A DNA stretch of 64,000 bases from Motilibacter rhizosphaerae (lineage in GTDB: Bacteria; Actinomycetota; Actinomycetes; Motilibacterales; Motilibacteraceae). Positions 7,993-16,046 of this stretch are shown here, in pieces. The stretch spans positions 620,001 to 684,000 of the forward strand of contig NZ_SGXD01000002.1 in NCBI RefSeq assembly GCF_004216915.1. The letters run 5' to 3'. Below the pieces are notes generated by a model. It worked only from the letters and a program-made list of their open reading frames with translations, was not told the origin of the DNA and did no database searches. Both the position numbers and the translations under genes were made by a program. The number at the start of each line of letters is the position of its first letter. Positions within the stretch are counted from its first letter, which is position 1.

Positions 7993-8275
7993 GTGATCAT
8001 GCACATCCTGGCGAGGGCGTGGTCATGCACGTGTCGGCGAGGCGTGGTCTTGCGCATCTCCGTGAGGGCGCGATCGAGCACGGCTACCTAAGGACGTGAT
8101 GAAGCACGGCTCGGGCAGCGGCCGGGTCGCCGTCCGCCCGCCCTCTTCCGCCGTGATCATGCACATCGTGGGGAGGGGTGTGCCGCGGTTCGCCCGCCCC
8201 CCCTTCCGCCGTGATCATGCACATCCCGGGGCTCGGCCCGCGCCAGCTACATCCTCGCGATCACGCACTTCTGGG
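7993..8275. repeat. Array of six degenerate 19-bp repeats (GTGATCATGCACATCCTGG type)
   Basis: Six same-strand copies lie in a 461-bp gene-free stretch at 7993-8011, 8019-8037, 8044-8062, 8153-8171, 8211-8229 and 8257-8275. The core is GATCATGCACATC. The copies at 8153 and 8211 are extended on the left by a shared CCGCCC...CTTCCGCC segment. Spacing is irregular (25 to 109 nt). The same unit recurs as an inverted pair at 34655-34711. No open frame or promoter is apparent in the array itself. The role is unknown; it could be a dispersed intergenic repeat family or a protein-binding array. Confidence 0.75.
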
Positions 8276-8324
8276 AGGGCCGACCTGTCACCCGAGGACT
8301 GAGCCCACAAAGGCCGGCTGACCC

Positions 8325-8353
8325 TTGCCGAGCTCGCCTGGGAGCTGTACGAT
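8325..8353 (+). promoter_or_regulatory. Sigma-A-type promoter giving a leaderless DUF222/HNH mRNA
   Basis: TTGCCG at 8325-8330 and TACGAT at 8348-8353 are separated by 17 nt, a near-ideal vegetative promoter for this GC content. A start site 7 nt after the -10 box falls on the A of the ATG at 8360, so the mRNA would have no leader. No good ribosome-binding site precedes that ATG, in agreement with leaderless translation. Confidence 0.65.
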
Positions 8354-8371
8354 TCGAACATGCGTTCGAAT
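8352..8371. promoter_or_regulatory. LexA-type SOS box over promoter and start codon
   Basis: ATTCGAAC-ATGC-GTTCGAAT is a perfect 8-bp-arm inverted repeat with a 4-nt centre. It contains the actinobacterial/Gram-positive LexA core TCGAAC(N4)GTTCGA without a mismatch. It overlaps the end of the -10 box and the ATG at 8360-8362, so LexA bound here would block initiation. The mycobacterial 13E12-repeat (DUF222/HNH) genes are known to carry such boxes. Confidence 0.8.
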
Positions 8372-9829
8372 AACGGTCCTGAGCGGGGCGACGGGTTGCC
8401 CGTCCGCCCGGTGCCCGGGGTCGTTGCGCTGCCTGGGCCGGGGCGGCCGTTCGCGAGGGCGGTGGAGCAGGTCGTGGCTGGTCCGATGCTGCTGTCGCTG
8501 GTGCAGCAGCTGAGTCGCGACGAGGGCCTGCTGCGGTCGTGGGCGCTGGCGGGGGAACCGGCCCCCGGTGTGGCCGGGTCGAAGGAGGGCCGCCCGGAGG
8601 TCGTGGTCCTCGCCGACGCGCGGTTGGCGCTGGTGCAGGCGTGCGCGCGGGTAGAGGCTGTGGCGGCGGCGGTGAAGGCGGAGCTGGTCGCCTCGGCCTA
8701 CGGGCAGATCGCGACGGCGACCGCGGAGACGGTGCCGGGTGCGGCTCGGGGTGGTGGGGCGAAGGTGTCGGCGCGGGCGGAGATGGCGCTCGCGCTGCGG
8801 ATGACCGAGCGCGGTGCCGCCGCGATGGTCGACGGTGCGCTGCTGCTCACGTCGCGTCATCCGGGGACGCGGTGGCTGCTCGCCGAGGGCCACCTGTCAC
8901 CTGCCCACGCCCGGGTGGTGGTCGACGAGGCGTCCGTGCTGGCCGACGAGTTCATCCCGGCGCTGGAGGCGGCGGTGCTGCGCCGCGCGCCGGAGCGGAC
9001 GGTCAGCGAGCTGCGCCGCGACGTCCGTCGCGCGGTGGCGAAGCTCGACCCGCGCGGGGCGGTGGAGCGGCACGCCGACGCCGTCCAGCAGCGGGCCGTC
9101 CGGATCACCCCGCTGCCCGATGGGATGGCCGAGATCCGCGCGCTGCTCACCGCCGACGAAGCGCAGGTCGTGTCCAGCGCGCTCGACCGGATCGCCCGAG
9201 ACCTGCCCACCGCTGACGGCGGGTTCGCCGCTCGAGCCGGCTCACGCGCCGACGCGCTCGTCGCGGTGTGCTCCGTGCTGCTCGACCCGAGCGCAGACGG
9301 CGACTTCGTCCCGGCGCTGACGAGGACGGCCGCACCGGTCGCCGTGCAGGTGCAGATCTCCGCCGCCACCCTCCTCGGCCTCGCCGAGGACCCCGCCCAC
9401 CTCGTGGGCCACGGCCCGATCCCCGCCGACCTCGGCCGCCTCCTCGCCAGCGACGGGACCTGGCAGCTCGCCATCACCGACCCCGACGGCAAGCTCCTCG
9501 ACCTCCACCGCCTCCGCTACCAGCCCACCGCCGCCCAACGGGCTCACGTGACCGCGCTGTGGCTGCACTGCGGACACCCCACCTGCTCCGTACCCGCGGC
9601 CCGCTGCGACGTCGACCACACGGTCCCGTTCAACCGCGAGGACCCCGACGACCCGGGCGGCGGGCACACCACCTGCCGCAACCTCTGCCCCAGATGCCGG
9701 CTCCACCACAACCTCAAGACCTGGTGGGGCTGGACCACCACACCACTCCCCGACGGCACCATCGCCCACCGCACACCCCTCGGCCGGATGTACGAAGCAC
9801 GACCAGAACCCCAACCCTGCGCCGCCTGA
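8360..9829 (+). CDS. DUF222 / HNH endonuclease protein (13E12-repeat family)
   Basis: A 489-residue protein with an N-terminal helical DUF222 domain (about 60-330, including EMALALRMTERGAAAMVDGALLL and HLSPAHARVVVDEA) and a C-terminal HNH nuclease motif (about 400-460). The motif reads CGHPTCSVPAARCDVDHTVPFN, then CRNLCPRCRLHHNLKTWWGW, with paired cysteines and the DH/N/H residues intact. These proteins are multicopy and lineage-specific in actinomycetes, and their cellular role is unsettled. The ATG at 8360 sits inside a perfect SOS box and at the predicted transcription start, so the gene should be DNA-damage inducible. The irregular repeat array lies just upstream and no partner gene is coupled. 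Confidence 0.92.
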   Translation: MRSNNGPERGDGLPVRPVPGVVALPGPGRPFARAVEQVVAGPMLLSLVQQLSRDEGLLRSWALAGEPAPGVAGSKEGRPEVVVLADARLALVQACARVEAVAAAVKAELVASAYGQIATATAETVPGAARGGGAKVSARAEMALALRMTERGAAAMVDGALLLTSRHPGTRWLLAEGHLSPAHARVVVDEASVLADEFIPALEAAVLRRAPERTVSELRRDVRRAVAKLDPRGAVERHADAVQQRAVRITPLPDGMAEIRALLTADEAQVVSSALDRIARDLPTADGGFAARAGSRADALVAVCSVLLDPSADGDFVPALTRTAAPVAVQVQISAATLLGLAEDPAHLVGHGPIPADLGRLLASDGTWQLAITDPDGKLLDLHRLRYQPTAAQRAHVTALWLHCGHPTCSVPAARCDVDHTVPFNREDPDDPGGGHTTCRNLCPRCRLHHNLKTWWGWTTTPLPDGTIAHRTPLGRMYEARPEPQPCAA

Positions 9830-10051
9830 CTCAGCCGTCGGCAGTGGAGAGAACCCCGAGCAGCAGCAGGACCAGCACGACCGCCCAGCCCCGCCGGCAC
9901 CAGCCGGACGGGGCTACCGGCGCGCTCCTTCCCGCGGCCGAGCCGCACTGCGCCGCACTGCGCCGCACCCGCGGGACCCGCCGACCCGTGCCCGTCACAC
10001 GGCTCGACTAGCGTGACGAGGACGGCGTACGGGCCGGCTTCGGGGAGGACC

Positions 10052-12778
10052 ATGCGCAGGTCGGGGCGGACGGGCCGGCTGGCTGCGCTCCGCCGCGTAC
10101 CTCGGCCGGACGTCGGGCTCGTGCTGCTGACCGCGGTCCTCGTGGGCGTCGCGGTCTCCGCGCCCCTCGACGTGGCGGCCGCCGGGGAGGCGACCTGGCG
10201 CCACGGGCGGGAGGCGCTCGACCCGTCGGCGGTCTCCGCCACCGTCGTGGGCGGTACGCGCGGGCAGGGCGCCGAGCCCCAGACCGAGCGCCTGGCGCAC
10301 CTCGACGCGCTCTCCTCGGCCGTCAGTGCGGCCGGCCGCGACGCCGGGCTCGGCGACGCCCTCGAGCTGCAGACGGTCGAGCCGGTGAGCGTCCAGGACC
10401 CCGCCGTCCCGGGCCCGAAGCACGCCCACGCGCCCGTCGTGCTCGTCTCCCGCACGAGCACGAGCACGAGCACGAGCCCGACCAGCACCACCACCAGCAG
10501 CTCGGCCGAGGCCAACCTCCACCTCGTCGCCGGACGCGTCGACGCCGCGGGCGTCCTCGTCCCCCAGGACCTCGCCGACCAGCTGCACCTGCGGCCGGGC
10601 GACCGGATGACCCTCGCCGGCAGCGTGACGACCAGGGCCCGCCCGGCAGGAGTGACGGTCTCGGGGATCTACGTGCGCCCGGCGGCGCCCCTCGCGGCGT
10701 ACTGGGCGGGGCTCGGCCTGCGCTTCTTCCTGCGGGCACCGGGCCGCGGCGACGAGGGCGTCGTCTACCCGCCGGCGCCCGTCATCGCCGCGCCGGCCCT
10801 GCTGGACGCGCTCGCCGGCACCATCGACTCCCCGGTCGACGTCGAGTGGTCGTTCCCCGCACCCCGCACCCTCGACCTCGCCACCGCCGAGCGAACGGCG
10901 TCGGCGTACGCCCGCCTCGCCGCCGCCGTCGCCGGCGGCCGGGTCACGGAGGCGGCCCTCCCCGTCGGCGATCCGCCGGTCCTGCGCACCTCGCTGCCCG
11001 GGCTCATCGCGGACGCCCGCAGGACGACCGCGCTGCTCTCCCCGCCGGTGCGCGCCGTGGGCGTCGGCGGTGCGGCGGCCGCGCTCGTCCTCGTCGGGGC
11101 ATGGGCGGCGGCGTCGTCCCGGCGGCGCGAGGTGCAGCTCCGCGGACTGCTCGCCCGCGGGCTGCGGCCCGCCGAGGCCGCGGGCCGCGCGGCCCGTGCG
11201 GCCGTACCCGCGGTCCTGCTCGGCGCGGTCCTCGGGACGGCCCTCGGCTGGGCCGGGGTCTCGCTGCTGGGGCCCGCCCGGGTGCGCCCGGACACGGCGA
11301 CGGCGGCCGGTGCCCTGCTCGCCGCGGTCGCGGCCCTCGTGGTGGTCGCGGTCGTCACCGCCGCGCTCGTCGCGCGGCTGGACCGGGTGGACGCCGGACG
11401 GCTGGAGCAGCGGCTCGGCCGCGTCCCCTGGCTCCCCGTCCTCAGCGCGGTCGCCGCCGTCGCGGCGCTCCCCCTCCTCCACGGCAGCGGCACGAGCACC
11501 GGCACGAGCACCGGCGGCGCACCGCTCGGTGCGGTCGCGCTGGCGGTCCCCCTGCTCGTCGTCGGGGCCGGCGCCGGGCTCGCCGTCACCGCGCTCCAGC
11601 GCCTGGCGCCGCGCGCGCTCCCCGCGCTCGACCGACTGCCGACCGGCGCCTTCCTGGCCGCACGGCGCGTCCTCGCCGCCCCTGGAGCCGCGCGCCTCGT
11701 CGTCGTGGCGTGCGCCGTCGCGCTCGGGCTCTCCGTCTACGCCAGCGCGCTCGCCGACTCGTCCTCCCGCACGCTGCGCGCGAAGGCGGCCGTGGCCGTC
11801 GGGGCGGACGCCGTCGTGTCGGCCGACGACCGCGTGCTGCCCGCGCTGCCCGCGGGGACCTCGGCCGTGCTGCGCGACCCCCAGGTGAGCGTCGCGTCCG
11901 CCACCCGCAACGCCGCCCTGCTCGCGCTCGACCCGGAGACGTTCGCCGCGGTGGCGACGTGGGACACCCGCTTCGGGGACCGCGACCGCCTGCTGCACCG
12001 GCTGGCCGGGGCCCCGGGGAGCGTGCCGGTCGTCATCGCCGGCGACGCGACGGGGCTGCCGAGCACCGGGGCGGCGGCGCTGCAGGAGGGCCCGTACACC
12101 CTGCAGGTGCAGGTCGTCGCGCGCGTGCCGGCCTTCCCGGGCATGCTGGGCCGCGGCCCCCTCGTCGTCGTGGCCCAGCAGCCGCTCCTCGCCGCCCTCG
12201 CCGCGCACGACCCCTCGCCGCGCGCGCTGTTCGACCAGGAGGTCTGGGTACGCGGGGACTCGGCCCCCGCGCAGCGCGCGCTCGGCCTCACCGGCAGCGG
12301 CGCCGCCGCCACGACGACGACCACCGCGGGCTTCCTGCAGCGGCCCGACGTCCGCTCCGCGGCGTACGCGCTGGCCTACCTCCGCGCGGTCGCGGGCGCG
12401 GGCGGCGCCCTGGGGCTGCTCGGGCTCGTGCTCCACGCCGCGGGGCAGCAGCGGCGCCGCACGGTCGCCACCGTGCTCCTCGACCGCATGGGCCTCGGCC
12501 GCGCGGCCGGGCGGACGGCCGCGGCGCTCGAGCTCGGACTGCTCGCCGGGACGGCGCTCGTCTGCGGCTGCGTGCTGGCCCTGCCGGCCTGCGCCTTCGT
12601 GCTCGGCCGCGTCGACCCGGTCCCGGCAGTGGCGCCGGCGCCGCTCTTCCGCGTGCCCGCCCTCGCCCTGCTCGCCGTGGTGGTGGGCACGCTCGCCGCG
12701 GTCGTCCTCGGCGCGCTGCTCGTCGACCGGCTCGCCCGGCGCGCTCCCGCCGGCACCGTCATGCGGGCGCCCGCGTGA
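10052..12778 (+). CDS. FtsX-type ABC transporter permease
   Basis: A 908-residue MacB/FtsX-like permease: N-terminal transmembrane helix (VGLVLLTAVLVGVAVSAPL), a large extracytoplasmic region, a group of four transmembrane helices in the middle (about 345-510), a second extracytoplasmic domain, and a final helix group at 780-900. A low-complexity Ser/Thr run (STSTSTSPTSTTTSSS, about residues 134-150) and a second GTSTGTSTGG run are loop insertions. ATG 10052 is chosen because GGGGAGG precedes it. The next two genes are its ATPases, overlapping by GTGA and ATGA. Such systems drive lipoprotein release, peptide export or envelope signalling; the cargo is unknown. No dedicated regulator is seen. 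Confidence 0.85.
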   Translation: MRRSGRTGRLAALRRVPRPDVGLVLLTAVLVGVAVSAPLDVAAAGEATWRHGREALDPSAVSATVVGGTRGQGAEPQTERLAHLDALSSAVSAAGRDAGLGDALELQTVEPVSVQDPAVPGPKHAHAPVVLVSRTSTSTSTSPTSTTTSSSAEANLHLVAGRVDAAGVLVPQDLADQLHLRPGDRMTLAGSVTTRARPAGVTVSGIYVRPAAPLAAYWAGLGLRFFLRAPGRGDEGVVYPPAPVIAAPALLDALAGTIDSPVDVEWSFPAPRTLDLATAERTASAYARLAAAVAGGRVTEAALPVGDPPVLRTSLPGLIADARRTTALLSPPVRAVGVGGAAAALVLVGAWAAASSRRREVQLRGLLARGLRPAEAAGRAARAAVPAVLLGAVLGTALGWAGVSLLGPARVRPDTATAAGALLAAVAALVVVAVVTAALVARLDRVDAGRLEQRLGRVPWLPVLSAVAAVAALPLLHGSGTSTGTSTGGAPLGAVALAVPLLVVGAGAGLAVTALQRLAPRALPALDRLPTGAFLAARRVLAAPGAARLVVVACAVALGLSVYASALADSSSRTLRAKAAVAVGADAVVSADDRVLPALPAGTSAVLRDPQVSVASATRNAALLALDPETFAAVATWDTRFGDRDRLLHRLAGAPGSVPVVIAGDATGLPSTGAAALQEGPYTLQVQVVARVPAFPGMLGRGPLVVVAQQPLLAALAAHDPSPRALFDQEVWVRGDSAPAQRALGLTGSGAAATTTTTAGFLQRPDVRSAAYALAYLRAVAGAGGALGLLGLVLHAAGQQRRRTVATVLLDRMGLGRAAGRTAAALELGLLAGTALVCGCVLALPACAFVLGRVDPVPAVAPAPLFRVPALALLAVVVGTLAAVVLGALLVDRLARRAPAGTVMRAPA

Positions 12779-13599
12779 GCGCCGCGGCCGCCGCCCGGTG
12801 CTCGGGCGTGGTCCGCATCTACGCCGCGCCGGAGGGTGACGTGCACGCCCTCAAGGGCGTCGACCTGCAGCTGCCCGCGGGCTCGCTGACGGCGCTCACC
12901 GGCCCGTCGGGCTCGGGCAAGACGAGCCTGCTGCGCATCCTCGCGGCCCAGGACCGGCCGACGGCGGGCACCGCGGAGATCGCCGGGACGCCGCTCGGCC
13001 CGCTGTCGCGGCGCGGGCTGCGCGCCCTGCGCCGCCGCAGCGTCGGCTTCGTCCTCGCGCGTCCGTCGGACAACCTGCAGCCGCAGCTCACCGCGCTCGG
13101 GCACCTGCGCGCGGCGGGGCGGATGCGCGGCCTGCGCGGCCGCCCGCTCACGGAGGCCGCCGACGAGCTGCTCGGCCTGCTCGAGCTCGGCCACCGCGCG
13201 GAGCACCGTCCGGACCAGCTCTCCGGGGGCGAGCAGCAGCGGCTCGCGCTCGCCCAGGCCGTGGTCGGCGGCCCGCAGCTCCTCATCGCCGACGAGCCGA
13301 CCGGCGAGCTCGACGAGGCGACCGCGGACGACGTGCTCCGCGCCGTGCGGGCGCTCACGGCGCGCGGGACCACGGTGCTCCTCGCCACGCACGACCCCCG
13401 TGTCGAGCAGGTCGCCGACCGGGTGCTCGCCATGCGGTCGGGGACGATCGCCGGGGAGCGCGTCGACGGCCGGCACGTCGCCGTCATCGACCCCGACGGC
13501 CGCGTGCAGCTGCCCGACGACGCCCTGGCCCGCTTCCCCGGCGGCCGCGTGCTCGTGACCCTGGACGAGCGCGGCGTGCGCCTCGAGCCGCCGGCATGA
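12775..13599 (+). CDS. ABC transporter ATP-binding protein, altered Q-loop
   Basis: A 274-residue LolD/MacB-type ATPase starting with GTG 12775, which overlaps the permease stop. It has Walker A GPSGSGKTS, signature LSGGEQQR, Walker B LLIADEPTGELDE and switch His in ATHDPR. The Q-loop is unusual: where relatives have VGFVFQ it reads VGFVLARPSDNLQPQLTA, so the invariant Gln is displaced or missing. A 45-residue C-terminal extension (after MRSGTIAGERVDG) follows the nucleotide-binding core. With the next gene it gives two different ATPases for one permease, suggesting an asymmetric heterodimer (inference). Confidence 0.9.
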   Translation: MSAAAAARCSGVVRIYAAPEGDVHALKGVDLQLPAGSLTALTGPSGSGKTSLLRILAAQDRPTAGTAEIAGTPLGPLSRRGLRALRRRSVGFVLARPSDNLQPQLTALGHLRAAGRMRGLRGRPLTEAADELLGLLELGHRAEHRPDQLSGGEQQRLALAQAVVGGPQLLIADEPTGELDEATADDVLRAVRALTARGTTVLLATHDPRVEQVADRVLAMRSGTIAGERVDGRHVAVIDPDGRVQLPDDALARFPGGRVLVTLDERGVRLEPPA

Positions 13600-14258
13600 G
13601 CGCGCTGCCCGACGCCGCGCCCGTCCTGGAGGTGCGCGGGCTGCGCAAGTCCTACCGCCGCGGCGACGAGGTCGTCCACGCCCTGCAGGGCGTCGAGCTG
13701 CAGGTGGCCGCCGGCGAGCTGGTCGTGCTGCTCGGCCGGTCCGGCTCGGGCAAGACGACGCTGCTCAGCTGCATCCTCGGGTGGGAGGATCCGGACTCCG
13801 GCGAGGTCGAGGTGACGGCCCCCGGAGCCGCGACGGCGTGGGAGCGGACCGCGGTCGTCCCCCAGCAGACCGGGCTGCTCGAGGAGCTGACCCTGCTCGA
13901 GAACGTCGCCCTGCCCGCGCGCCTCGCGGGGGTGCCCGCACCGCGTACCGCGGCGCTGCACGCCCTCGAGGAGCTGCAGATCGCCGGGGAGGCCGACCGC
14001 CGCCCCGACGCGGTCTCCCTGGGCCAGGCCCAGCGGGCCGCGCTCGCGCGCGCGCTCGTCGTCCGGCCGGCCCTGCTGCTCGCCGACGAGCCCACCAGCC
14101 GGCTCGACGAGGACCTCACCCGGGTGGTGCTCGCCGAGCTGCGCCGCCGCTGCCACGCCGACGGGCTCGCCGTGCTGCTCGCGAGCCACGACGCGCTCGC
14201 CACCGCGTACGCCGACCGCGTGGTCCGGCTCGCCGAGGGACGGCTGGCGGCGGGCTAG
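13596..14258 (+). CDS. ABC transporter ATP-binding protein, degenerate signature motif
   Basis: A 220-residue ATPase coupled to the preceding one by ATGA. It has Walker A GRSGSGKTT, a Q-loop in TAVVPQQTGLLEELTLLENV, Walker B LLLADEPTSRLDED and switch His in ASHDALA. The signature LSGGQ is replaced by SLGQAQRAALARAL, which is non-canonical. Paired with the upstream ATPase, whose Q-loop is altered, it fits a heterodimer with one consensus and one degenerate ATP site (inference). Short for the family but complete. The gene ends 31 nt before the amidotransferase gene. Confidence 0.9.
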   Translation: MSALPDAAPVLEVRGLRKSYRRGDEVVHALQGVELQVAAGELVVLLGRSGSGKTTLLSCILGWEDPDSGEVEVTAPGAATAWERTAVVPQQTGLLEELTLLENVALPARLAGVPAPRTAALHALEELQIAGEADRRPDAVSLGQAQRAALARALVVRPALLLADEPTSRLDEDLTRVVLAELRRRCHADGLAVLLASHDALATAYADRVVRLAEGRLAAG

Positions 14259-14289
14259 GCACGATCCTCCGCTGTGGCAGCCTGTCCTC

Positions 14290-15006
14290 GTGCGCCCCGT
14301 CATCGGCATCACCAGCTACGTCGAGCCCGCCGCCTGGGGCCCCTGGGACGCCGTCCGCGCCGTCCTGCTCCCCGAGGCCTACGTCGCCCGGGTCGTCGCG
14401 GCCGGGGGCCTGCCGGTGGTGCTCCCCCCGGCCGCCGCGCTCGACCCCGCCGCCGTGCTGGCCCACCTCGACGGGCTCGTGCTCGCCGGGGGCGCGGACC
14501 TCGACCCGGCGCTGTACGCCGCCGAGCCCGACCCGCGCACCACCGGGCTGCGGCCCGACCGCGACGCCGCGGAGAGCGCACTGCTGCAGGCGGCCCTGGA
14601 GCAGCGGCTGCCGCTGCTGGGGATCTGCCGCGGCATGCAGCTGCTCACCGCAGCGGCGGGCGGGACGCTCTGCCAGCACCTGCCCGACGTCGTGGGCCAC
14701 GAGGGCCACCGCCCCGAGCCCGGCGTCTACGGACGCCACGCCGTCCGGCTCTCCCCCGGGACGCTCGCGCACGCGGTGCTCGGCGACGAGGTGACGGTCG
14801 CGTCCTACCACCACCAGGGCGTCGACACCGTCGGCTCGCTGGTCGCCTCCGGCACCGTCCCGGACGACGGGAGCGTCGAGGCCGTCGAGGTGCCCGGGCA
14901 CCCCTTCGCGCTGGGGGTGCTGTGGCACCCCGAGGTCGACGAGGACCTGCGGCTCTTCGAGGGCCTCCGCGCCGCGGCGCAGGACCACCGCAGCAGGCAG
15001 TCCTGA
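14290..15006 (+). CDS. Class-I glutamine amidotransferase-like hydrolase (gamma-glutamyl-GABA hydrolase, PuuD family)
   Basis: A 238-residue peptidase-C26 protein: start MRPVIGITSYVEPAAWGPW (GTG 14290), the GGADLDPALY turn, the nucleophile elbow LLGICRGMQLL (Cys about residue 117), and C-terminal FALGVLWHPEVDED supplying the His and Glu. PuuD-type enzymes cut gamma-glutamyl-GABA to glutamate and GABA in polyamine breakdown. The other genes needed (glutamine-synthetase-like ligase, aldehyde dehydrogenase, permease) lie at 16-22 kb on the other strand, so a role in the same route is likely. The match to the exact substrate is inferred. Confidence 0.88.
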   Translation: MRPVIGITSYVEPAAWGPWDAVRAVLLPEAYVARVVAAGGLPVVLPPAAALDPAAVLAHLDGLVLAGGADLDPALYAAEPDPRTTGLRPDRDAAESALLQAALEQRLPLLGICRGMQLLTAAAGGTLCQHLPDVVGHEGHRPEPGVYGRHAVRLSPGTLAHAVLGDEVTVASYHHQGVDTVGSLVASGTVPDDGSVEAVEVPGHPFALGVLWHPEVDEDLRLFEGLRAAAQDHRSRQS

Positions 15007-15056
15007 GCACCGACCGGCGACTCGCCCGCTCCGCACCCGCGCTCGTCGCCCTCGGC

Positions 15057-16046
15057 GTGGCCGCGCTCGAGGTGGCGACCGGCAAGCACGCGGTCGTCCT
15101 CGCGCTCGCCGTCATCACCCCGCTGCTCGCCTCCAGCCTGCTCGGCCCGCGGGCGACGGCCGCGTACGCGGTGCTCGCCCTCGCGCTCGGCGCCGCCCTC
15201 GGCACCCTGTCCGACCAGTACGCCGCGCCGCGCCTGCCCGACCAGGTCGTCCGCCTCGTCCTCATCGCCGCGGGCGGGGCGCTGGCCGTCGCCGCCGCGC
15301 GCAGCCGGGTGCACCGGGAGGAGCGGCTCGCCCGCGTGCAGCGCATCGCCGCCGTGGCGCAGCAGGCGATCCTGCCCCCGGTGCCGCGGCGGCTCGGCGA
15401 CCTCGTGCTGACCGCGTCCTACGAGAGCGCGGACGAGGACGCCGCCGTCGGCGGCGACCTGTACGCCGCGGTCCCGAGCCCGTTCGGCACCCGCCTGCTG
15501 CTCGCCGACGTGCGCGGGCACGGGTTGGACGCCGTCCGCCTCGCGAGCACGGTGCTCGGGGCGTTCCGCGAGCGGGCGCACGAGCGGGCCGACCTCGGCG
15601 AGCTCGCCCGCGACCTCGACCGCGCGGTGGCCCGGGCCGCCGGGCCGGAGGACTTCGTCACCGCGGTGCTCGCCGAGCTCCAGGGCGACGAGCTGCGCGT
15701 CTGCAACGCGGGGCACCCCCCGCCGCTGCTCGTCCGCGCGGGCCGGGTCGAGACGCTGCCGCCCCCCGCGGGCGCCCTGCCCCTGGGGCTCGGCAGCAGC
15801 GGCAGCTGCTCGCGGGTGCGCCTCGTACCCGGCGACCGGCTGCTGCTCTACACCGACGGCGTCGTCGAGGCGCGCGGGCCCGAGGGCGACTTCCCCCTGC
15901 TGACCGCCGGCGGCCGGCTCGCCGACGGCAGCCTCGAGCAGGGGCTCGGCGCCCTCCGCGCCGCCCTCCACGCCTGGTCGCGCGGCAGCCGCACCGACGA
16001 CGTCACGATGCTCGCGGCCGAGTTCGCGCCGCCTACACCGGCGTGA
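15057..16046 (+). CDS. Membrane PP2C/SpoIIE-type serine phosphatase
   Basis: A protein of about 330 residues with an N-terminal membrane part (three to four helices, from about 15040 to 15310) and a cytoplasmic SpoIIE/RsbU phosphatase domain. Metal-binding and core motifs are intact: AAVGGDLYAAV, LLLADVRGHGLDAV, LRVCNAGHPPPLL, LLLYTDGVVEARG, RTDDVTML. Such phosphatases usually act on anti-anti-sigma (STAS) proteins. The start is uncertain. GTG 15057 is the first ordinary start codon, but the frame is open upstream and a CTG at 15003 overlapping the previous stop would complete the first membrane helix. The end overlaps the convergent SDR gene by 14 bp. Confidence 0.85.
   Translation: MAALEVATGKHAVVLALAVITPLLASSLLGPRATAAYAVLALALGAALGTLSDQYAAPRLPDQVVRLVLIAAGGALAVAAARSRVHREERLARVQRIAAVAQQAILPPVPRRLGDLVLTASYESADEDAAVGGDLYAAVPSPFGTRLLLADVRGHGLDAVRLASTVLGAFRERAHERADLGELARDLDRAVARAAGPEDFVTAVLAELQGDELRVCNAGHPPPLLVRAGRVETLPPPAGALPLGLGSSGSCSRVRLVPGDRLLLYTDGVVEARGPEGDFPLLTAGGRLADGSLEQGLGALRAALHAWSRGSRTDDVTMLAAEFAPPTPA

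Noticed and set aside
7993-8275. CRISPR array
   Set aside because: Repeats are degenerate, spacing varies from 25 to 109 nt, spacers are not uniform and no cas gene is in the window.
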